From NCBI RefSeq assembly GCF_003672135.1, contig NC_039514.1:5194432-5258431 (forward strand): DNA of 64,000 nt. Direction: 5' to 3'. Below are positions 52,761 to 62,600 of this stretch, in pieces. Position 1 is the first letter of the stretch, and each line of letters starts with the position of its first letter. The notes under the pieces are model-generated. The model ran no database searches. It was not told where the DNA came from and saw only the letters and a program-made list of their open reading frames with translations. A program made the translations under genes and the position numbers. The stretch is from Ooceraea biroi. Taxonomy: Eukaryota > Arthropoda > Insecta > Hymenoptera > Formicidae.

Positions 52761-53961
52761 ATGATTGACATTTTGAATATCGGAGGTGAGCCAGTCTTTG
52801 ACGATCGCATCGTCAAGATTGAGACTCATACGTATAATCCGTACGCCAACACGCTGTTTGGACACAGCGATGAGATACGAATACCCATACAGCAGCAGGA
52901 TTTGTATACCTTACCGTGTCAGAGCTTTCTGTACGTCGAGGGCAAACTAACGACAAACAGAGCCATTGAGGGCTCTAATGTGGTATTGGGGAATAATTGC
53001 GTGCCGTTCATGTTCGATGAGATACGCTACGAACTTGACGGAGTGAAAAGTGATCGCAACAAAAATGTTGGAATGACTTCGACACTCAAAAACTATACAT
53101 TGTTAACACTTGATAGAGGCGTGACCCTGGGTAATGCCAGTTGGGATACATATATTGATAATGGACAGAAACTTTAATTTTTGCGTACCGCTCTCCATGT
53201 TAGTGGGATTTTGCGAGGATTACAAACGCGTGGTGATCAACGCTCGTCATGAGTTGATTCTAATACGATCGCGCAACGACAACAATAGTCTACTGGGAGA
53301 TCCCGCGCTGGAGCCAAAGATTGAGCTGCTCAAGATACAGTGGCGAATGCCGCATGTGTTACTGAATGAAGTCAATAAGCTATCGATGCTACGAGCCTTG
53401 GAGAGCGGACGATATCTGAGCATGACTTTCCGATCGTGGGATCTGTACGAGTTTCCTCTACTACAGAGCACCACCAAGCACTCATGGACTGTCAAGGCCA
53501 CGACTCAGCTGGAGAAACCGCAATACGTGATCTTTGCATTGCAGACTGGGCGAAAAAATGTAATGTCCCAAGACGTTACTATATTCGACGACTGCAAATT
53601 AACCAACGTGAAACTGTATCTAAACTCAGAACGTTATCCATACGACGACTTGAATTTGAATTTTGAGAGGAACAAATACGCCATCCTGTACGACATGTAT
53701 TCACGTTTTCGTAGGGCGTATTATGGATACGACTACGCCGAGGCATATTTGACCACTACCAACTTTCTTCTTCGCGGTCCTTTCGTGGTTATCGATTGTT
53801 CGCGACAGAACGAGTCTATCAAGAGTGCTACCGTAGATGTACGATTAGAGTTTGACTGCAAAGAGAATATATCTGCGAATACTACCGCCTATTACCTCAT
53901 AATACACGATCGCGTGGTCGAATACAGTCCATTGACTAACGTTGTGCGCAGAATTGTGTAA
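52761..53961 (+). pseudogene. Polinton major capsid protein, one frameshift
   Basis: Two frames, 52761-53177 and 53134-53961, join at a single frameshift near 53150 into a protein of about 400 residues. The N-terminal part starts the first jelly roll (Thr-Tyr-Asn-Pro-Tyr and Phe-Met-Phe-Asp-Glu-Ile-Arg-Tyr), the rest completes the double jelly roll (Pro-Tyr-Asp-Asp-Leu-Asn-Leu, Gly-Pro-Phe-Val-Val-Ile-Asp). This is the hexon-type coat protein that shows Polintons can be viruses. Except for the frameshift it looks complete. Confidence 0.92.
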
Positions 53962-54037
53962 AGTGCATCGTCAGCAGATATCTCTCTTTATAACTGCGGA
54001 CTGTTGTGAGTGAGTGATTAGTCCAGGGAAACTCGTC

Positions 54038-54560
54038 ATGCCCGTACCCGACGTTGGTGGACCTGCAGAGCTTCATCGTCGGCAGACACTTCGTCGTGAA
54101 GGAGTTTGCCGCTCTCAGAGAGGGATGTGTTCTCTCGCACTATATCTTTGAACCCTACGGATCGTGGTACGATCTCTTCAAATCTGAGAGATCGCAAGTT
54201 TCCTGGTTAACGGCGAACCATCACGGATTATCATGGGATGTTGGTACGATTCCGTACCGATGGGCTAGGCGTCTGATCACGAAAGCGGTGGTGGGCACGA
54301 TGAACAAAGAGGATGATGATGAAACAGTACCCCTCGTGTACGTCAAGGGACACGAGAAACGCGAATGGCTGCACGATTTGCTTCAAGACGATACAAGAAA
54401 TGACGTATTCATCGAGACTGTGGATGTGGACTACGAAGATATCGCTCCTTTACATAAATTAGATATAGTGAATACATTTCGATGTGGATACTATGTGAAA
54501 CATTGCGTCTTACAAAATGTATTCAAACTTTACAATTGGTGGTTGAACCGCCTGAAATAA
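54038..54560 (+). pseudogene. Conserved Polinton-associated protein, nuclease fold possible
   Basis: ATG 54038 is followed after four codons by a frameshift (an extra C near 54047) into a frame open to 54560. The product begins Leu-Val-Asp-Leu-Gln-Ser-Phe and Val-Val-Lys-Glu-Phe, with Asn-His-His-Gly-Leu, Tyr-Val-Lys-Gly and a Cys/His-rich C-terminus. The early Asp and Glu recall RNase-H-like exonucleases, but that is inference. Similar proteins accompany Polintons in insects as I recall. Confidence 0.65.
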
Positions 54561-54860
54561 ACTGCATTCATTATTACAACTTGTGTCTGCGTGTTTATTC
54601 TATTCTGTTCCCCCCTTCTTACGGAACTCTCCATGACATCATCGCACACGTCACGGTTTTCGTTGCGAATATTGATATATGAGAATATCAATTTAATCGT
54701 GGGGAACGTGCTTTATCTTTGCTGACTATGGTTTTCATCATGCTGATAACCCTATCCAAGTCCCTTTATGGGCCTCCATCGCGTCCACTTAATGTTAGTT
54801 TCATTCAGTACAATTTGAATTCGTCGAGGTTCTGGTGTAGTCAGTGCAGTTCTTGTATAA
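54561..54860. other. 3' flank of the Polinton gene block, no gene seen
   Basis: AATAAA overlaps the stop codon region at 54557. Beyond it no supported ORF. The Polinton's terminal repeat should lie in this direction but was not recognised. Confidence 0.4.
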
Positions 54861-55484
54861 CGATGCCTCGCGACCAGAGGCCTAGGACGTGGAGGCACTA
54901 CTCGAGTTGTTTTGCCACTGGCGCGCCATGGCGTGCGGATAACGTATCCGCAAGAAGCGGTAAGTACCGTATAACATTGACACGAATTCATATTTGTTAA
55001 CACACACATACACATACACACACGCACATGCACACGCGCGCGCGCGCGCGCACACACACACACACAATACTTGACACTCGCATCTCTGTACTCCACTTTT
55101 TATCACACCTTAATTTGTGTTCTGCACTTTTGTTTTAGTACCTACTGGTGGGTATTAATGAACTGGTAGAGAATGGTTGCCGCGAGCTGCGGCTTCTTTT
55201 CCCCGAAACGGTAGATTTTTTTATCATCGATTAATAACATCTCCTGTTAGCATCGTATAATGTATTTGTTTATTTCTTTTCAGACCGTCTATAGGCAGGA
55301 TATAGAGATCGACGGATTTATAAATCTTGATAGACTGAACTTCGTGCGATACTACCGCCGCCAGGTGCGGCAGAGTGATCGAGATTACTATGAAGAGAGA
55401 TGGACAGCTACATGGGACCAAGATATTTTTGATTTACGCCGTTTATTTAATGAGGAGCCATTAGAGGAAGAGGAAATGTGGTAG
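54861..55484 (+). CDS. Possible three-exon gene, partial 5' end
   Basis: Three open blocks in phase 0 join cleanly: up to 54959 with donor GTAAGT, 55139-55210 after TTTTAG, and 55284-55484 after TTTTCAG, ending at TAG. The product is charged, with a Tyr/Arg-rich region and a C-terminal acidic stretch (Glu-Pro-Leu-Glu-Glu-Glu-Glu). Intron 1 holds a (CA)n/(CG)n run at 55001-55066. A stop at 54858 and no ATG mean the true start is further upstream through another exon, or the model is wrong. I do not recognise it. Confidence 0.4.
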
Positions 55485-55499
55485 CAACATGTAGGATTG

Positions 55500-55990
55500 C
55501 CACCATTAGTTACTTTATTACCGCGAAACACCGCGACGTGTACAGCGAAGAGGGTATCGGTTATGTCGCGCACGTGGATGCCCCTCCCCGCCCGCGGGCC
55601 AGGTCAGCGGAAGTGTCGAGATGCTGGATATTAGTTCCTTAGTAAGGAATGCTATCATGCACATTTCGTTGTGCACAATGAGGGTTTTTAATACATCGCG
55701 CACGTGCATCCTCCTCCTCACCCCTCCCGCGGGTTGGGTCCGCGAAAACCCCCTTGGTTAGGTTATGTGGTCACGGTCTCCCTCCCCCCTCCCGCGGGTT
55801 AGGTCCGCGAAAACCCCCTCCCGCGGGTTGGGCCAGCAAATACTATCACGTGTGGGTTAGGTCAGCAAATACCGTCACGGTCCTCCCCCCTCTCCCGCGT
55901 GACGTCATACCCCTCGTCGTGCGACGTCAAACTCCCCTCCCCCCACTGACTCAGCCCCCCTCAGATCCCTGGGTTAGAATCAGTCCCCCT
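55500..55990. promoter_or_regulatory. C-rich region with CRE and AP-1 words
   Basis: CCCTCCCGCGGGTT(A/G)GGTC units recur near 55725, 55788 and 55818, with TTAGGTC(A/C)GC words. A perfect CRE (TGACGTCA, 55900-55907) and an AP-1 site (TGACTCA, 55947-55953) stand in CCCCTCCCCCC text, followed by GGGTTAGAATCAGTCCCC. The last part resembles 19790-19855. It could be the far regulatory or terminal part of the Polinton. No ORF is supported. Confidence 0.55.
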
Positions 55991-55994
55991 AACC

Positions 55995-56590
55995 TACTGC
56001 CGTCATCTAATGATGATTTCTTAAAATCATTATTTCGCGATTGTTTAGCATTTTGCTTTGTTAATACCAATTTAGCACACCCTCAAAGCAATAGTATATT
56101 ATCTCTTCTTCGACCACATTCCTGTTTTTCTTCGTTGCCAAAAGATGTTAGAACGCTTCTCAATACACCACGAAGTTGTGTTACTGTATCTGTGGTAGAA
56201 CCTGGTGAATATGTCCATTTCGATGTCGAAACTGAAATTGTGATAAGCATTTAAAATATTGTATGCATCTCTCTAATTAAAGAATTAGAATTAGATTTTA
56301 ACACTGATGGCTGCAGCTTAGATAAATCAAGTAGCGTTAGTATTTGGCCCATTCAATGTAAAATTATAAATATCAAAAATATGAAACCTATAGTGATAGG
56401 TATTTACAAAGGGACACACAAGCCTAAGGATCCTAATGTTTTCTTTGAAAGATTTGTTGCAGACATTGCAAGAATCATGTCTAATGGAGGTATCAATTTT
56501 CATGGCAATAAGATGCCAATACGATTGAGATGTTTCATAGCTGATGCACCAGCTCGAGCGTTCATATTAAGGGGGTTTTCGTATTTTTTA
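55995..56590 (+). pseudogene. DNA-transposon transposase N-terminal remnant
   Basis: A frame with one internal stop at 56252 encodes Leu-Pro-Lys-Asp-Val-Arg-Thr-Leu-Leu, Gly-Glu-Tyr, then Ser-Ile-Trp-Pro-Ile-Gln and Ile-Gly-Ile-Tyr-Lys-Gly ... Asp-Ala-Pro-Ala-Arg-Ala-Phe. This series is familiar from transposase-domain proteins of insects and cnidarians. The catalytic C-terminal part is missing; sequence past 56590 is unrelated. Confidence 0.7.
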
Positions 56591-56935
56591 GTACTTTTTA
56601 ACCTATTTTCATTAATTTATTTGAAAGAAATAAACATCGCAGCTGTTTCGGATTTTTTGCATTTTATGTATCAATATTTTAGTAAAAAAAGGAAAAAAGA
56701 TCAGGCCTCCAGGTCAATTTTCTGTCGTGTTATGCGCGTCAGGCGGCAGGCGTCACAGATAAGCAGAGAAAGCGGGTGCCCATGATTGCAGTATCTGTAA
56801 TGAAGATAGAAACATTTTCTTTAAATACTCTTGCTCTATACATGTGTCTTTATGTCTCGAACTAGGATAATTGAAATTGGATGATTATTTTCAATTTTAC
56901 GATTTCTTAAAAAAATACGGTTTTTGACCCTTTTT
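56591..56935. other. Unassigned AT-rich spacer
   Basis: No supported gene. ATGTCTCGAACTAGGAT near 56852 recurs twice in the hairpin at 58562-58686. Confidence 0.45.
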
Positions 56936-57124
56936 GGTAAATCTACCGATTAGCGTACCCACCTTCTATCACCTTGTCCTTGACATATATTATAGAGGTC
57001 ATCCTCCTGAGTGACCTTCAAAAGGTTTTAACCGTCGGTCGTTGTTTACTAAAAAGTTATTAACAAAAGAAGTTTAATGATTTTGCACGAATTTTCAGCC
57101 GTCCACAACAAGCAAAAGGTTATT

Positions 57125-57355
57125 TCCGAAACTGGAGCCCCGGACACATACACTCGGTTTCAGCCCGCTTCGCGGGAGGGCGGGGGGCAGGGGCTTCGCC
57201 CCCCCGCCAGAACCAGTGTAACAGATTTCACCGTACAGATTTTGATCACCTGGTACACGGCACGGATCCCGGTGGGGGGGGGGCTGGGCCCCATCCCCCG
57301 CCCTCCCGCGAAGCGGGCTGAAAACGAGCGTATGTATCCGAGGCTCCAGTTTCGG
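57125..57355. repeat. GC-rich inverted repeat cassette
   Basis: CCGAAACTGGAGCC near 57126 faces GGCTCCAGTTTCGG near 57340, and CAGCCCGCTTCGCGGGAGGG faces CCCTCCCGCGAAGCGGGCTG. Arms of about 60 bp enclose about 100 bp. The base composition is far above its surroundings. It may be a small inserted element. Confidence 0.8.
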
Positions 57356-57371
57356 AAAATATAACCTAACC

Positions 57372-57397
57372 AGGTTAGGTTAGGTTAGGTTAGGTTA
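57372..57397 (+). repeat. Interstitial TTAGG tract
   Basis: Five tandem copies of the arthropod telomere unit TTAGG in a 26-bp run. One CCTAA faces it at 57365. It may come from telomere repair of a break or be part of the surrounding element. Confidence 0.8.
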
Positions 57398-57559
57398 AAG
57401 CAGAGAATACTTTGTATTTAACTATTCACAGTTATACTGTAGACAGCTGAAAATTCGTGCAAAATCATTAAACTTCTTTTGTTAATAACATTTTATTAAA
57501 CAACAACCGACGGTTAAAACTTGCACAATGTTACTCAGAGAGGTGACCTCTATAATATA

Positions 57560-58507
57560 CAGGGTGTCCCGAATTTAAATGTCCAAACTTCGGGAGCGTG
57601 TAGGGGATGATAAATGAAAAATAAAAAGTCCTTTAGAGATATGCTCGTTTTTACTTCGTTTTGGAAAAATCGCAAAAAGAAAACGTAGATTTCATGCAGC
57701 AATGACTCGTCGTTCCGGAATTCTTCTGTTTGAAAATCGGCGCCGCGCATACTCTCGCACTTCCTTTGTTTGTTTACATTTCTTTTTTTGTTTACATTTC
57801 TGCTTCTCTCCTATAAATTCGTCAGTTACTCATCAGAAGCCATCGAGTAAATTACTCCTGTCACAATGCCGCGTACATATTCTAACGTTGAATATGCTGA
57901 TATGGTTTTCGATTAAACGCAGCCAGATATACAGATTTTTTGGAGACAGACTTCCGTAATTATTTAGAAGACATCCACCTGCAACAACGGATTGAGATGT
58001 GGTTCCAGCTCGATGGGTGTCCAGCTCATTATGGCAGAACTACTCGAGCTTGACTAGATAGGCATTATCCACGAAGATGGATTGGACGTGGAGGAGTAGT
58101 ATCTTGGCCACCTCGATCACCTGATCTGACACCAGTGGACTTCTTTGTGTGGGGGGCCCTGAAGCAGGAAGTTTATTCGTTGCCAGTCAACTCAAGAGAG
58201 CAATTAAGAGACCGAATCGTGGCTGCAGTGCACCAAATATCACCAGATCAGTGTTTGGCTGCAACACGAGCTATCCGTACTAGATGCAATGCTTGCATTG
58301 CAGCAAGAGGCCAACATTTTGAACAATATCTACATTTACATTAAGCAAGTGACAACATGAATAAATAAGTGTGAAATCTACGTTTTCTTTTTTGCGATTT
58401 TTCCAAAACGAAGTAAAAACGAGCATATCTCTAAAGAACTTTTTATTTTTCATTTATCATCCCCTACACGCTCCCGAAGTTTGGACATTTAAATTCGGCA
58501 CACCCTG
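57560..58507 (+). mobile_element. Mariner-like element, 948 bp, internally deleted
   Basis: CAGGGTGTCCCGAATTTAAA at the left end faces the complement at the right; TA flanks both (57558-57559, 58508-58509). The terminal repeats are about 135 bp. The element is too short for a full transposase and is non-autonomous. Confidence 0.93.
57866..58344 (+). pseudogene. Remnant of its transposase
   Basis: A start near 57866 (Met-Pro-Arg-Thr-Tyr) passes a stop at about 57914, then a deletion. The later part carries Pro-Ala-His-Tyr, Arg-Trp-Ile-Gly-Arg-Gly-Gly and Ser-Pro-Asp-Leu-Thr-Pro-Val-Asp-Phe-Phe, the second and third catalytic regions of IS630/mariner enzymes, and an intact end at 58344. Confidence 0.85.
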
Positions 58508-58561
58508 TATATCAAGGACAAGGTGATAGGAGGTGGGTACGCTAATCGGTAGATTTACCAC

Positions 58562-58686
58562 TTGTCGCTATGTCTCGAACTAGGATTATGTTGGTAACTA
58601 TATATTTGCAATTTCGGTGGCGGGTCAAAGGGTAAAAAAGGGTATATAGTTACCAACATAATCCTAGTTCGAGACATAGCGACAAG
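58562..58686. repeat. Short hairpin
   Basis: CTTGTCGCTATGTCTCGAAC on the left is mirrored exactly at 58667-58686, with arms of about 45 bp and a 35-bp loop. Confidence 0.85.
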
Positions 58687-58852
58687 TATAAGGATCACAT
58701 CGTGTCAAGTTCGAAGTAAATCGGTTGGTTAGAACTTTAGAAATCGTGAGCACCAACAACGAAAAACTGTTTTCGAGAAAAACGCGTTTAAAGTTTTGGC
58801 AACAATTTTTGGCGTGAAAAATGTATTTATTGTATTGAAAATGTACTTACAC

Positions 58853-59632
58853 TTAATCTGCAATGCCAAGACCATGTAGCTGTCCTTCCTGCTCATTATC
58901 TTCTTCATTTTGTCGCGATCTTTCCTCTCTTTGCGCATTTCTGGCCTCTTGAGCGAAACTCGATAACCTCCTCTCTAAGCGCGTTAATCGTTCATTGTCG
59001 CGCTCATCAACATACGTGTGATAATAATGGCCCACTTTAACTCCCATCACTGACATCACTATCAAAATGGTTAAAAAACCATAATTGAAAATGCACACTG
59101 CTAAATGAGTTGCTACGATCACTGGTTCTGGTCCACTGTGCAGGTGCTTCGGCGTGAAAGTCCAAATGAGTGAATTCAGACTTTCATTACTATTTTGTGT
59201 ATTGGCGCCGAGACAACGTTCTAGTAAGTCCTTCGATGTCAAATCTTCATATACAGGTTTAATTTTCTCTAAAACATTGTCGTTGAGAGGTGAATTTTTA
59301 TGCTTGTAGGTATCAAGTTCACCCTTTGTTTCAGCAACTCGATAATTACACCAACTCGTAGGGTCTGGTGGACAAAGATGGTACTGAGGATTTTTATCGG
59401 AGGATATTTTGTGGTAAAAAATTGCTCAAATAGCATTTCGCATATTTTCAATCGAGTCAGGATTTCGACGAATGGCCAAACCGTAGTATTTGGTGAGATC
59501 AAGAATGACTTTATTTGTAAGTTTTCCGACTCTTTTTCCACCAATCCCTTTATTACTTTTTTTTACGTTGCGCAGTCGAATTCCCATACTCTTTTCAACG
59601 TGACCAACACATTCCTTTTTTTAACTAAAAGT
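58853..59632 (-). pseudogene. Mutator-like transposase, C-terminal half
   Basis: Minus-strand reading from about 59650 gives Cys-Val-Gly-His-Val, Leu-Thr-Asn-Lys-Val, Tyr-Tyr-Gly-Leu-Ala-Ile-Arg-Arg, His-Leu-Cys-Pro, Trp-Cys-x-Tyr and Thr-Gln-Asn-Ser-Asn-Glu-Ser-Leu-Asn, the order seen in the Mutator-like transposase domain of insects. There is a frameshift near 59615 and a stop near 59437; the final 130 codons are open and end in a charged helix. The coding sequence stops at the inner edge of the long right arm (59653), so its 5' half is missing. Confidence 0.85.
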
Positions 59633-59652
59633 TTAACACCATACGGTTTACT

Positions 59653-62600
59653 GTGTGACATCCTGCGATGTTCAATAACCTTAAAAATTTTATTTTTGCT
59701 TATTGAACACATTTATGCATTAATCGCTAGAATTACGGTATAAACTACCAACATATTGTTAATATTATAACTTACCAGTGACACTTATCGTCAACCAAGG
59801 TACATCATAAGTTGTTACCGACAATGTATAACCATATAAGACAGGTTACCGGCAAACGCATATTCACTACTTAACCAATAACCGACCTTCGATAGGTACC
59901 AACTATTGTATCGAACATATTACTATTTTATTTTATTAATCATTATTAATGTTGCTAATCAATAGTTAAGAAGGAAAAAGGAAAAATCCAAAAAACACAA
60001 ACGAGTAAAACCAATACAATATACTAACATTTAGAATCATAGTTATTACCTAAGTTACGCAGTAGCCTTTTATGAACGGGAATAGATACATATATATATA
60101 TATATATAAAAGAATGAAAAAACCATAAAAACATGCATAAAAATGAAAATCCACTAAAAAGCCATTATAATACGTTTTAATACTGTAATTGTAGTAATTT
60201 TTAGATATTTCATAACGTTAGCTATTAGACATACTATATACATATCAATAATTTAGGGCGTCCTTATAACAATATATTTTATGTACACTGTTACATTAAG
60301 GAGATCAATTAAATATAGGAGCAAATTACATTTTTTAAATATAATAAACTTTTGTTATAAACAAACAAATTTTATAATAACAATCACATTTATGATATAT
60401 TTAATTATACGATTATATAGTCATCTGCGAGTATAACAAAAATGCATAGAACATTTGAGTGCATTTGTTATGAAAAAACCATAGGTTATTGTTTATAATA
60501 ATTGAAGAAATAAGGTTAGATGAATAAAAAGTATATAATAATGGTCCATGGACCATATCGAAGGACCGTAGGAATTTGGAATTTTAAAACAGTCAAAATT
60601 TTTATTTGTTAACTAAGCGATGAAAATCTTAACCGTTGGGAAATAATTTTTTATAATTATATAGCGTTATTGTGGGTAATAAGAGGAACTCAACGGTACC
60701 ATCAAATTTATAAAAAACTCATTAATTTAGAAATGACCAACAACTCTCGTTGAGCACCATTTTTCGCCAGTCTGATGGTACCTGTGGAAAAATTTTCGTT
60801 TTAACATTATTACTTCACGAGATATTGCAAAAATCGAAAAGTCACTATTTAGTAAACAAATATACATTAATTTTTATTACGTTTGGTGTAAAAGATTTTA
60901 ATAAATTATCAGTAGTTTAAAGGTTATATGGATTTAAACAAATTAAGTTAAAATCAAGTAATTAATTAATAATTAACTATGAATAACGAAAAACCAATAG
61001 CGAAAAACATATAGATCATTTAATATAAGCATTTGATTATTACATTATTAGTTATTAGCTCGCTGTGGCATTATGGTTCATTATTCATTTAATAAGAGTA
61101 ATTATTTAAATATACCATCATTACTATTCATATAACATTTAGTTAATCAGTTACAATATATGAATGATTATTAATCGTAGAATAAAGAACATTATAATAA
61201 TGGGTTAAATTGTAAACTTAGGCATTTAGTTATTTTATATGGACCACATAGCGTTTACAACATTTCGTACGCTTTGTAACGTTTCAAACACTTTAAAGCG
61301 GTTAAGGGACTTCATACGCTTTGTAACATTAAGTTGTTAATTTGTGAAGTAAGAAACAATTATAATGCATTAAATTGCAATGCTATTAATTATTTTAATA
61401 TTACTTGTATTGAATTATTAATTCATTATTTTATTTAATGGAAGATATTATAATGACTAGCATTAATATAACAACTAATCAATAGGTTAAGGTATATGAA
61501 TAATTATTATTAATAAGAAACGTTACAATAGTCCGTTAAAGTATAATACACAAGGTTACTCTAATATTAATTAACTGTGAATGCATTAAATTATTATCCA
61601 GAGGTACAAGAGACCTTATAAATAATTAATGCATAAGGTTGTGGAAATTTAGGTTAAACTAATAATTTTAATATTTCATTTGTTGGGATTGAATAATACA
61701 GTGGACAAGGTGTTAATTGAAGATTATTTCATTAACAGAAAATATCACTTATAATTTAGTATCATTATTGGTTGATTCGTACTACTACCATGTAAGGTTA
61801 CCTTTATATTTTTTCATATCTTAATATTAATCATGCAATATTCGCATTTTAAATTAGATATATTGTCTTTATAGGTTTATTAAAGATTTTTAATATTAAA
61901 ATAAAAGGAAAAAAAAAATATTTAATAACGGGGCGCGAACCACGATATATTAAACTCGATGCTTTACTTCCCTACTTGCTATGTGCTCCCGTTACTAATA
62001 CTTTATATTTTTTCATATTTTTAATAGTAATCATGCAATATTCATGTTTTAAACTAGATATATTGTTTTTATTGGTTTATTAAAGACTTTTAATATTAAA
62101 ATAAAAGAAAAAAAAGGAAAAAATAATTAACGGGACGCGAACCATGAAATATTAATTCTTAAGGCGGCGATTTACTGACGCCAGATTAAAGTAATAATCG
62201 GTGTCCACTGTCTTAATCAAAAGACATAACAGTCTCTTCGATAAATTTAATCGTTAAATTTTAGTTGACTGAAAGTCATACCGGATGTTCCGATTATTTA
62301 GTACGGAGAAATTTCTGTTGACCATAAGTCCCAACAGCTTATGCGATAAATTCGTACTGAGAATTTTATGTTGAACATTGGGAGAAAAATAATATTATCT
62401 AACCAAAGCATTGAGCTCATCGTCCCCACCAGACTTTTCAAGGTCTCGATCCCACCATTAATAATTTTAAGAGCGGGGAACCAATCAGCGATCAAGGCGT
62501 AGCCTCCCTACTATTGTAACTTTGCATTTAATTATAAGGTCCCCACTTTTTGTAACCCCTTCTCGAGCGACAGGGACTCAGCCCTAAAATTTTAGTATAA

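Larger units (their letters stand above)
56936..58560. mobile_element. Hairpin element split by a mariner-like element
   Basis: GGTAAATCTACCGATTAGCG near 56937 faces its complement near 58560, and AACAAAAGAAGTTTAATGAT near 57062 faces its complement near 57465. Both sides fit one inverted repeat of about 170-180 bp whose right arm is interrupted at 57558 by the mariner-like element. The enclosed part holds a GC-rich hairpin and a TTAGG tract. Confidence 0.8.

Noticed and set aside
13562..55066. (GT)n at 13562 and (CA)n at 55001 as matching Polinton ends
   Set aside because: Only the microsatellites match; flanking sequence does not, so they are not terminal repeats.
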